Positions 1 through 5,379 are shown, counted from the first letter of the stretch. The stretch: 6,992 nucleotides of DNA from Desulfurococcales archaeon (GCA_021160415.1 JAGHCP010000049.1:1-6992), one strand, 5' to 3'. Notes: generated by a model not told the origin, from the sequence alone. Program-made: numbers and translations.

Positions 1-1034
1 CTAACCGTCAGAGCCCCTCTGAAGATTGCTGGAAACCCTAACGAGTTGTTGACTTGATTAGGGAAATCGGATCTCCCGGTAGCGACGACCTTAGCCCCCG
101 CTTCCTTAGCTTCCTGAGGGAATATCTCGGGTGTGGGGTTAGCCAGCGTGAACACTATGGGGTCGTTGCTCATCAGCCTCACCCATTCCTTCTTAACGAC
201 TCCTGGACCGGGTTTCGAGGCAGCTATGAGGGCATCAGCACCTTCCAGAGCCTCTTGAGGGCCTCCCTCAACGCACTCGTGATTTGTCTGCATCGCCGCG
301 TCGTACCAGTGAGGCATTCTTTCCTTGAACTCCTCTAGGCGTGAGTGACACCTGCTGAGGATCCCCACACCGGGCCTCTCCACAACTAAAACGTTCCTGA
401 GATCTATGCCGTACGTCTTAAGGAATCTCAGCACGGTGTAGTTAGCCGCTCCAAGGCCGTAAAGAACTATCTTGGATGTCCTGATGTCCTTGCCGACAAC
501 CTTGAAGGCGTTGATTAAGGCAGCCAGAACGATTAATGCGGTTCCCTGCTGATCATCGTGCCAAACAGGTATGTTGAGTTCCTCCCTAAGCCTGTCCAGT
601 ACGTGGAAACATTTAGGGCTTTCGATGTCCTCAAGGTTAATACCCCCGAAGCTAGGCTCCAAGGCCTTAACAAGCTCGATTAGTCTCTCAGGATCCCTTT
701 CCCTAACAACGATAGGTACGGCGTCAACACCACCGAAGTGCTTGAAAAGCAGGGCCTTCCCCTCCATCACAGGTAAAGCAGCTTCAGGCCCTATACTGCC
801 TAAACCCAGAACCCTCGTACCATCGCTGATGACGGCTACGGTGTTCCATCTCCAGGTCAGGTCGAAGCTGAGGTCGGGCCCAAGCTCCGCTATCTCTCTG
901 GAAGGGCCGGCGACCCCCGGAGTGTACCACACGGAAAGGTCATCTAAACCCCTCACAGGCACCTTAGGTTTTACTGAGATCTTGCCTCTGAACTTTCTAT
1001 GCAGATCTACGGAGAGCTTTCTCCAATCAACCAT
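1..1034 (-). CDS. Malic enzyme (NAD(P)-dependent, decarboxylating), 3' end cut by window edge
   Basis: This gene encodes a cytosolic enzyme that oxidatively decarboxylates malate to pyruvate and CO2 with NAD(P)+. The 344 visible residues start at an ATG (1034-1032). The N-terminal domain carries YTPGVA (about 37-42, with the catalytic Tyr), VMEGKALLFK (about 89-98, catalytic Lys93), GGINLEDIESPKCF (about 130-143, metal-binding Glu/Asp) and HDDQQGTA (about 159-166). The NAD(P) domain follows, with GLGAAN near 193-198 in place of the common GAGAAG. Later come LANPTPEI and ATGRSDFPNQVNNSLGFPAIFRGAL near the cut end. Family members of this short type run to roughly 400-450 residues, so about a fifth is missing. 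It is divergent from a malate dehydrogenase gene. The family is certain; NAD versus NADP preference cannot be read from the sequence. No clear Shine-Dalgarno precedes the ATG, so the message may be nearly leaderless. Confidence 0.95.
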   Translation of the reverse strand, partial: MVDWRKLSVDLHRKFRGKISVKPKVPVRGLDDLSVWYTPGVAGPSREIAELGPDLSFDLTWRWNTVAVISDGTRVLGLGSIGPEAALPVMEGKALLFKHFGGVDAVPIVVRERDPERLIELVKALEPSFGGINLEDIESPKCFHVLDRLREELNIPVWHDDQQGTALIVLAALINAFKVVGKDIRTSKIVLYGLGAANYTVLRFLKTYGIDLRNVLVVERPGVGILSRCHSRLEEFKERMPHWYDAAMQTNHECVEGGPQEALEGADALIAASKPGPGVVKKEWVRLMSNDPIVFTLANPTPEIFPQEAKEAGAKVVATGRSDFPNQVNNSLGFPAIFRGALTV

Positions 1035-1084
1035 AAACACGCCCAGATATGTATGTGCAGTTCGAGGTAATAACCTGTGGATTT

Positions 1085-1113
1085 GCTGGGAGACGTGTTG
1101 AGCATGTCTCAGC
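1085..1113. repeat. Imperfect inverted repeat in the malic enzyme/MDH divergent gap
   Basis: GCTGGGAGAC (1085-1094) and GTCTCAGC (1106-1113) are inverted complements, apart from two extra G residues in the left arm. The repeat lies between the two divergent malate genes and could be a second half of a regulatory region. The imperfect arms make chance a real possibility. Confidence 0.3.
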
Positions 1114-1126
1114 AAGAGAGAAAAGG

Positions 1127-1144
1127 CCTGAACCCGAGTTCAGG
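1127..1144. promoter_or_regulatory. Perfect inverted repeat upstream of malate dehydrogenase, candidate operator
   Basis: CCTGAAC (1127-1133) and GTTCAGG (1138-1144) are exact inverted complements separated by CCGA. The repeat ends 12 bp before the malate dehydrogenase ATG, in the 122-bp gap it shares with the malic enzyme gene. Its size and symmetry fit a dimeric transcription factor site; as RNA it could form a 7-bp hairpin in the leader. The repeat is seen directly; its function is inferred. Confidence 0.5.
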
Positions 1145-1156
1145 ACGTGATAAATC

Positions 1157-2095
1157 ATGCACATAGCTGTGGTTGGCGTAGGCAACGTAGGGCGTTCAAC
1201 AGCCTTCCGAATATTAACAACAGGCCTCCCTGAGGAGCTCACCCTAGTGGACACGAAGCCCGGCCTTGCCCACGCTATAGCTGAGGAATTCAAGCATGCG
1301 GCGGCGGGGATGGGGCTTAGCGCGGAGATAAATTGGTACGAGAAAGATGAGGAGCTATCTGGTGTGGACATCGTGGTGATTACAGCGGGTTTCCCTAGGC
1401 CGCAGGACGTCAGAATAAGCAGGAGGGAGCTAATGCGCCAGAATGCGGGAATCATTAAGGAGCTGGCCGAGATCCTTCCACCTCGAAATCCAAGTGCTAA
1501 GTACGTTGTCGTAACGAACCCCGTTGACGCGAACGCCATGCTATTCAGGAAACTAAGTAGGGCTCCCTTCGTGATAGGCACAGGTAACCACCTAGAAACC
1601 TTAAGGTTCAGGGCGAAACTCGCTGAGGTCTTAGGCATCCCCAGGAAGTACGTTTCCGGCTATGTCGGCGGTGAACACGGTGAGGAAGCCACGATACTTT
1701 GGTCAACCGCCTCAGTGCTCGGGAAGCCCTTAAGTGAATACCTTAAGGGGAGAGAAGCTCCATTCAGGGCTGAGGATGTTGAGGCCTACATAAAGGAAGT
1801 CCCGGAGTTAGTCATCGATTACTCCGGCGCCACGAGGTTCGGCCCCGCAGAAGCCTTCACCGAGATAATTAAGTCGATAGCTCTGGACGAGAACAGGGTT
1901 TTCAGCGTGGCGACTCCTGTGAAGCTGGAAGGTTTCAAGGAAGAAACATATGTAAACGTACCTACTGTTATAGGTATGGAGATTAGGGATAGGATGCTGC
2001 ACTGGCTAAGCCCGGATGAGTTACGGAGAATTAAGAGGGCGGCGGAAGCCATAAGGAAGACTTATGAGAACGCGTTAGAAATGCTTGGCCTATGA
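1157..2095 (+). CDS. mdh: Malate dehydrogenase, LDH-like family
   Basis: This is a 312-residue NAD-dependent 2-hydroxyacid dehydrogenase that interconverts malate and oxaloacetate, of normal family length. The Rossmann motif GVGNVG is at 7-12, and Asp32 at the end of the second strand favours NAD. GFPR (78-81) places an Arg at the position that selects malate/oxaloacetate over lactate. TNPVD (120-124) is standard. Arg150 matches the substrate-binding Arg and His174 in GGEHGEE is the catalytic His. Two departures stand out: the Asp that normally pairs with the catalytic His (LDxxR) is Glu147, and the usual HGD is HGE (Glu176). The mobile loop (81-92) looks about two residues longer than in typical malate dehydrogenases. 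The start ATG follows GTGAT (1147-1151), a partial Shine-Dalgarno. The gene is divergent from malic enzyme, and its 3' end overlaps the next gene by 6 bp. Malate specificity is likely but not proven. Confidence 0.93.
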   Translation: MHIAVVGVGNVGRSTAFRILTTGLPEELTLVDTKPGLAHAIAEEFKHAAAGMGLSAEINWYEKDEELSGVDIVVITAGFPRPQDVRISRRELMRQNAGIIKELAEILPPRNPSAKYVVVTNPVDANAMLFRKLSRAPFVIGTGNHLETLRFRAKLAEVLGIPRKYVSGYVGGEHGEEATILWSTASVLGKPLSEYLKGREAPFRAEDVEAYIKEVPELVIDYSGATRFGPAEAFTEIIKSIALDENRVFSVATPVKLEGFKEETYVNVPTVIGMEIRDRMLHWLSPDELRRIKRAAEAIRKTYENALEMLGL

Positions 2096-3271
2096 GAGGT
2101 TATGTCTGCACTTAACCCTCCCCGGGAACTCTGCGGGAGTTGAGTATGTAGGGTGTGCGTTGAGGAGCTCAGTAAGTTGATGGATGCTCCGTAACTTAAT
2201 GAGGGTAGTATCGTTTAGTATGGCGTAGGAAATGAACTTTCCATCCCAGAAAGAAACCCAAGCTTGAATCAGTGATGATAGGGAAGTGTTGGGAATCGAC
2301 TTCAAGCTTAAGGAGCTAGACCATGTGCCCTCCAGGTAGTTAAACCAGACGATGTTAGCAGCGCCCCTACCGATTAAATTGCTTTTAACACTAGGCATCA
2401 CAGTGAGTGGGGGGATAAGCAACCCCTTACTGCCCCCGGACTTTAGAGTTAGGAAGAGGCCGTAACCGTTGACCCAGTCCCCTGCCGGGTCAATAAGGAA
2501 CCAAGTTTTACCGTATTTAGTTATGACGACGGCGTGTTCCTCACTACCTCCAGACGCGATGAGAATCCAAGCCCTGACGCCTGAAGCCCTCAGAAACTCA
2601 TATATGAGTAAGGATAGGTCCTCGCAGTCCCCTCCCTGATCGGTGATAGTCTCGTTCGGCAGTTTCCATAGGTTGTGTGAGATGAAAACACCGCTTGCGG
2701 TAGGTACAGGGATGTCGGGGTCTTCTTGGTAGTAGAGATTCATCTCAACCCACTCGAAAATCGTTAAGGGGGTCACAGACCTAAGTCCCGCAACCTTCAT
2801 GACACGCGGGCCTTCAGCCCGAGCGACCCTCATGAAGCTCCGTCTTAGTTCAGGCGATACCTTAGTGAGTGAGGTCCTTGCGGTTAGTGCGTTGGTGGCG
2901 TTTATGATTTCGTTTAGTGATTTGTTAAGGGAGGAGGCTCTGTACGTGCAGGCTGTTAGGTTTGAGGCGTAGGACTTTACGCAGGCCTCAAGTCTCGACT
3001 TAAGCGCGTCCACCTCCCCGGACAGGTTTTCCCTGTCCCTGATGCAGGAACTAAGGGATGTGTTCAGGAATGATAAGGTCTTCTCGGCGTTCCGTAGCCT
3101 GTCTTTAAGGTGATTGATCGTTTGGGTGGAGGAGGTTTTCAGGTTTCTCAAGGCGCTCTCACAAACCATCAGCTCGTCGGAAACGACGCTAAGCCTCATC
3201 CAGAAGTATGCGGATAAAGCGCCTGATGCGGCTAGAGCGACAGCTAAGGCAACGACTAATGCCTTCCTCAT
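2090..3271 (-). CDS. Membrane-anchored or secreted coiled-coil protein with transglutaminase-like domain
   Basis: This 393-residue protein has an N-terminal hydrophobic segment (about 4-24) after MRK, acting as signal peptide or anchor, then a helical, probably coiled-coil stretch (about 28-130). The transglutaminase-like fold follows (about 150-290). Its triad is visible: Cys216 in GGDCEDLS, His246 in SEEHAVV and Asp261 in FLIDPAGDW. The last 100 residues are not recognised. Several N-glycosylation sequons (such as 70, 82, 104, 116, 124 and 206) and four Cys in the helical part (37, 76, 97, 108) fit an extracellular location. In archaea such domains are usually thought to be cysteine proteases or amide-bond enzymes acting at the cell surface; the substrate here is unknown. 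The gene is divergent from a small membrane protein, with a palindrome between them, and converges on the malate dehydrogenase gene. The domain is confident; the function is not. Confidence 0.85.
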   Translation of the reverse strand: MRKALVVALAVALAASGALSAYFWMRLSVVSDELMVCESALRNLKTSSTQTINHLKDRLRNAEKTLSFLNTSLSSCIRDRENLSGEVDALKSRLEACVKSYASNLTACTYRASSLNKSLNEIINATNALTARTSLTKVSPELRRSFMRVARAEGPRVMKVAGLRSVTPLTIFEWVEMNLYYQEDPDIPVPTASGVFISHNLWKLPNETITDQGGDCEDLSLLIYEFLRASGVRAWILIASGGSEEHAVVITKYGKTWFLIDPAGDWVNGYGLFLTLKSGGSKGLLIPPLTVMPSVKSNLIGRGAANIVWFNYLEGTWSSSLSLKSIPNTSLSSLIQAWVSFWDGKFISYAILNDTTLIKLRSIHQLTELLNAHPTYSTPAEFPGRVKCRHNLS

Positions 3272-3338
3272 CCCGAACTACCTGATAACAATACTTGAGG
3301 CAGCGTTAATGAGGTGTTTGGGAAGCTTAACTTATTAC

Positions 3339-3353
3339 TTACTCAGCGAGTAA
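3339..3353. promoter_or_regulatory. Perfect palindrome in the divergent gap, candidate operator
   Basis: TTACTC (3339-3344) and GAGTAA (3348-3353) are exact inverted complements around AGC. The repeat sits in the 119-bp gap between the divergent starts at 3271 and 3391. It is directly beside an A+T-rich stretch (about 3327-3341) that could supply TATA elements in either direction. A regulator bound here could control both genes. Function is inferred. Confidence 0.4.
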
Positions 3354-3390
3354 TCTGGGGGATGATGAGAAGAGGGTCTCGTGAGGAGCT

Positions 3391-3873
3391 ATGAGCGAAG
3401 CCGGAAATGCTGACGCGTCCTTTAAAGAGGTAGGTAGGAAATATCTTTGGGTCCCAGCCCTTGCTTTGAGCTATGGGGTTGCGTACCCATTAATCTATAA
3501 TTTCCTTTTAGTTGCTAAAGCTGGAAACCCTTACATAGGGTACGAGGTCTCTCTCGCAGTCGTTGCTTTATACGTCGCGTCTCTTCTCGTGATGATTGGG
3601 GCGGCCATGGTTTACTTACTTAAAGCCGCCCCGCAGACCTTAAACTCCCTCCTAACTTCCTCTTTAGTGTTCGCATTCTCAAACTACGTGTATGTCTACT
3701 CAGTGCTGATCGGGAGACCTGACCTGACAATATCTCCATACCCTTTCCTGCTAATGTACAGGTCGTCATCGAGGCATGTATCAATAGGTATTGACTTGGG
3801 ACAGATAGCGTTGTTGGTTTCGGCGATCATAATCTTCAAAAAGGTAAGGAAATCCAAGCGCCGCATCAGGTGA
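3391..3873 (+). CDS. Small four-helix integral membrane protein, function unknown
   Basis: I do not recognise a family for this 160-residue protein. It begins with a short polar segment (1-17) and has four likely membrane helices at about 19-42, 50-77, 83-107 and 134-150. It ends in a strongly basic tail (KKVRKSKRRIR). By the positive-inside rule the tail is cytoplasmic, and an even number of helices would put the N-terminus there too. The longest loop (about 108-132) would face outside and holds YPFLLMYRSSSRH. The start follows GTGAGGAG (3381-3388), a Shine-Dalgarno-like run with tight spacing. The gene is divergent from the transglutaminase-like gene and may share its control region. Its 3' end lies 40 bp before tRNA-Glu, with no obvious terminator. 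The length, continuous hydrophobic pattern and ribosome site support a real gene. Confidence 0.75.
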   Translation: MSEAGNADASFKEVGRKYLWVPALALSYGVAYPLIYNFLLVAKAGNPYIGYEVSLAVVALYVASLLVMIGAAMVYLLKAAPQTLNSLLTSSLVFAFSNYVYVYSVLIGRPDLTISPYPFLLMYRSSSRHVSIGIDLGQIALLVSAIIIFKKVRKSKRRIR

Positions 3874-3881
3874 ATTCAAGA

Positions 3882-3889
3882 TTTTTAAG
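3882..3889 (+). promoter_or_regulatory. TATA box for tRNA-Glu
   Basis: The A+T run TTTTTAAG lies 25-32 bp before the mature tRNA-Glu 5' end at 3914, and at the right distance for initiation near G3911. This matches the usual archaeal TATA spacing. Confidence 0.6.
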
Positions 3890-3913
3890 GAGCTATAACC
3901 ACTACCTTATGGT

Positions 3914-4014
3914 GCCGCGGTAGTATAGCCCGGCCAAGTATGCGGGCCTCTCGAGCTCTTCACTGCCTGCGTGGAGAGCCCGTGACCCGGGTTCAAATCC
4001 CGGCCGCGGCACCA
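3914..4014 (+). tRNA. tRNA-Glu (anticodon CTC) with intron, CCA encoded
   Basis: The gene folds as a full cloverleaf once an intron is removed. The acceptor arms are GCCGCGG (3914-3920) and CCGCGGC (4004-4010), the T arm is CCGGG-TTCAAAT-CCCGG (3987-4003), and the anticodon stem is CGGGC (3943-3947) with GCCCG (3978-3982). The loop is CTCTCG plus A38, giving anticodon CTC at 3950-3952. Discriminator A4011 is followed by an encoded CCA (4012-4014). The bases GGT just upstream (3911-3913) can pair with ACC at the 3' end, lengthening the acceptor stem in the precursor. Confidence 0.95.
3954..3976 (+). other. 23-nt intron in tRNA-Glu, position 37/38
   Basis: These bases interrupt the anticodon loop, and removing them restores a seven-base loop. 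The ends repeat, so the junction could shift from 36/37 to 39/40 without changing the mature tRNA; 37/38 is the usual archaeal site. In the canonical bulge-helix-bulge register the central helix is weak: C32-G, T33·G wobble, a C34/T clash and T35·G wobble. Only two pairs start the intron helix. Cleavage of such a relaxed site suggests a broad-specificity splicing endonuclease, which is inference. Confidence 0.8.
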
Positions 4015-4026
4015 CCCACAGGCTTC

Positions 4027-4050
4027 AAAAAGGTGCTAGATAAGCACCTT
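4027..4050 (-). terminator. Hairpin plus T-run at the 3' end of nep1
   Basis: AAGGTGCT (4030-4037) and AGCACCTT (4043-4050) form a perfect 8-bp stem with a 5-nt loop. Read on the minus strand, the stem runs directly into five T residues (4031-4027), the layout of an intrinsic terminator. The nep1 stop codon (4038-4036) lies in the stem-loop. Part of the symmetry comes from the protein's C-terminal KVLKVL repeat, and AGCACCTT occurs again at 4052-4059. Confidence 0.5.
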
Positions 4051-4761
4051 CAGCACCTTCTCACATGCTCCTGCAAGGCGGGAGGCTACGACCCAAGCTT
4101 CAAGTGGTCTGTGATAAATCGAGAATGTTGACCTGCAGATGCCTGAGACCTCCTCATTGAATTTCCCGTGCGGGAACCCTCCAATGACTAAGGGTAGGTC
4201 GCTGTTTAACGCCTCCCCGCATATTTCTTCGGGGGGCTTCAAATCACCTTCCTCACTCAGCAGTATGCAGGACTCGAAACCTGCCTCCTTAAGGAGATTC
4301 CTAAATGTGGATGGGTAAGCTTTCATGAGTGGTTTATCGGAGTTGGGTGGGACCCTGCCAACCGTTAGGAGTTGTTCCATTAGGCCGACGAACCTCATGT
4401 AGTTCCTCGGAACCTTAGTTGAGGGATCTACAGTTATCGCGTAATCCCCGTAGGTATGTACGTATATCTTCATTAAGCCTTCAAGGTTTAGGGGGGACGA
4501 TAATAGCTCCAGCAAAGTCACGTGGAGGATGTCAGGTCTGCCACGCTTTTCCCTATCCCTCAACCTCTTCATAGCGGGGTAGTGTAGGGAGACATCCAGA
4601 AGTGTTTCAACGGGGCTCTTCCCCCTTCGCCTAGCATTCCTTGAAACCGCGGAATGACCCGCTATTTCAGGCGGGACCAGCTCTAATGCTGCCTCAGCAA
4701 TAACGAAAACCACTTCCTTCCCCAAGACTTCAAACCTCAACATTAAATCCGTAGCGACCAT
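4036..4761 (-). CDS. nep1: Nep1, SSU rRNA pseudouridine N1-methyltransferase
   Basis: Nep1 (Emg1) methylates N1 of a pseudouridine in helix 35 of 16S rRNA using S-adenosylmethionine, and helps small-subunit assembly. The 241 residues match the usual archaeal length. Family motifs appear in order: LLDVSLHYPAM (54-64), RGRPDILH (73-80, the RNA-binding RxRPD), LLSSPLN (86-92), IYVHT (99-103), RNYMRFVGLMEQLL (119-132), LVIGGFPHGKF (191-201) and PLEAWVVASRL (219-229). GGFPHG forms part of the deep-knot SPOUT cofactor site. The protein acts as a dimer in the family. The start codon at 4761 is only 25 bp from the divergent RNase P subunit gene, so the two promoters must overlap or lie within each other's coding region. 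AAGGT lies a few bases before the ATG. A hairpin with a T-run marks the 3' end. Confidence 0.96.
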   Translation of the reverse strand: MVATDLMLRFEVLGKEVVFVIAEAALELVPPEIAGHSAVSRNARRRGKSPVETLLDVSLHYPAMKRLRDREKRGRPDILHVTLLELLSSPLNLEGLMKIYVHTYGDYAITVDPSTKVPRNYMRFVGLMEQLLTVGRVPPNSDKPLMKAYPSTFRNLLKEAGFESCILLSEEGDLKPPEEICGEALNSDLPLVIGGFPHGKFNEEVSGICRSTFSIYHRPLEAWVVASRLAGACEKVLKVLI

Positions 4762-4766
4762 AAAAC
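4759..4766 (+). promoter_or_regulatory. Possible TATA box for the RNase P subunit gene
   Basis: CATAAAAC lies 21-28 bp before the ATG at 4787, the right distance for a leaderless or nearly leaderless message. It overlaps the nep1 start codon on the other strand, so factor binding here could link the two genes. Confidence 0.4.
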
Positions 4767-4786
4767 CTTAGGCTCGGGGTAACGGT

Positions 4787-5137
4787 ATGAGGGGAAGTAA
4801 GGACAGGAGAGTCGTGAAGGACCTGGCTGTGCAGAGATCGCTTCTCCTCTACTCCGAGGCTGTGCGGGCCGTTAAGGAGGGGAGGGAGGAGCTGGCCAGG
4901 AAGTATGTGGAGTTAGGCCTTCGGTTGCTGAGGAAAGGCAACGTTAGGAAACCAATGGTGTATAGGAGGTGGGTTTGTAAGAAATGCGGTATACCCCTAG
5001 TTCCCGGAGTGACTGCCTCCGTGAGGATTAAGGGCAACAGAAAGCAGATAATCGTCGTTAAGAAATGCTTAATATGTGGATGGGTGAGTAGGACACCATG
5101 CAAGAGAAAGAAAGGAGTAAATCCACAGCAAACTTGA
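4787..5137 (+). CDS. rnp4: RNase P protein component 4 (Rpp21/Rpr2 family)
   Basis: This 116-residue protein is a subunit of archaeal RNase P, the ribonucleoprotein that removes 5' leaders from pre-tRNA. In the family it pairs with Rpp29 and binds the specificity domain of the RNA. The N-terminal half (about 8-50) is helical and basic. A zinc ribbon follows: Cys64 and Cys67 in CKKCGIPLVPG, Cys94 and Cys97 in KKCLICGW. The family ending SRTPC and a basic tail close the protein. GVTASVRI between the knuckles is also typical. The gene starts at an ATG, 25 bp from nep1 on the other strand. It has only a weak GGGGT upstream and may be leaderless. Its last 40 bp are shared with the next gene in another frame, so the two are almost surely cotranscribed. 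The three nearby tRNA genes encode likely substrates. Confidence 0.93.
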   Translation: MRGSKDRRVVKDLAVQRSLLLYSEAVRAVKEGREELARKYVELGLRLLRKGNVRKPMVYRRWVCKKCGIPLVPGVTASVRIKGNRKQIIVVKKCLICGWVSRTPCKRKKGVNPQQT

Positions 5138-5379
5138 AGGCCTCAGTCACCCTCGGCAAGTCCGGGATTACCGAGGCATGGTTAGAGGAAGTTAGGAGGA
5201 GGTTGAAGAAGGAGAAGCTCTTGAAGGTGAGGGTCGCGAGATCCCTCATAAGGTCGGGCTTGAAGGCTGAGGTGATAGCTAAGGAAGTAGCTGATAGGTT
5301 GGAAGCGGAGATAATTGACGTCAGGGGGCATACCTTCACACTTAAATGTAGCTCCAGGACCTGCTCAAGGCAGGGTTAA
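5098..5379 (+). CDS. YhbY-like CRM-domain RNA-binding protein
   Basis: This 93-residue protein is a single CRM (CRS1-YhbY) domain. The family binds RNA, and the bacterial homologue associates with pre-50S ribosomal particles. The match includes LGKSGITEAWLEEVRRRLKK (about 19-38), KLLKVRVARSL (about 40-50) and IIDVRGHTFTL (about 72-82). A GxxG-type RNA-binding turn is expected at GKSG. The ATG at 5098 follows GGGTGA (5082-5087) with 10-nt spacing, a good Shine-Dalgarno, and overlaps the RNase P subunit gene by 40 bp. An in-frame TTG at 5134 would give a 4-bp overlap, but it lacks a well-spaced ribosome site, so the ATG is preferred. The first 12 residues lie outside the conserved domain. Translational coupling with the upstream gene is likely. 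The stop codon lies within a palindrome. Confidence 0.88.
   Translation: MQEKERSKSTANLKASVTLGKSGITEAWLEEVRRRLKKEKLLKVRVARSLIRSGLKAEVIAKEVADRLEAEIIDVRGHTFTLKCSSRTCSRQG

Noticed and set aside
571..1101. A 176-residue plus-strand reading frame
   Set aside because: It is the antisense shadow of the malic enzyme, whose motifs are clear on the other strand; its composition is Ser/Thr/Leu-rich and low in complexity.
1027..1638. A 203-residue minus-strand reading frame
   Set aside because: It is the antisense shadow of malate dehydrogenase and runs through the divergent gap.
2127..2141. Inverted repeat AACTC-TGCGG-GAGTT just after the mdh stop
   Set aside because: Five-base arms within the transglutaminase-like coding region, with no T-run, are expected by chance.
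3114..3353. A 79-residue plus-strand reading frame before the membrane protein
   Set aside because: It lies opposite the N-terminus of the transglutaminase-like protein and ends in the palindrome; it has no ribosome site or recognisable content.
3362..3413. A possible C/D-box guide RNA: ATGATGA (3362-3368, perfect box C) and CTGA (3410-3413, box D)
   Set aside because: The 52-nt spacing is suitable, but internal D' and C' boxes are poor, no terminal stem is visible and it overlaps the start of the membrane protein gene. Target matching against rRNA and tRNA would be needed.
3940..4131. A 63-residue plus-strand reading frame across tRNA-Glu
   Set aside because: It reads through the tRNA and its intron, then antisense to nep1, with no ribosome site or family features.
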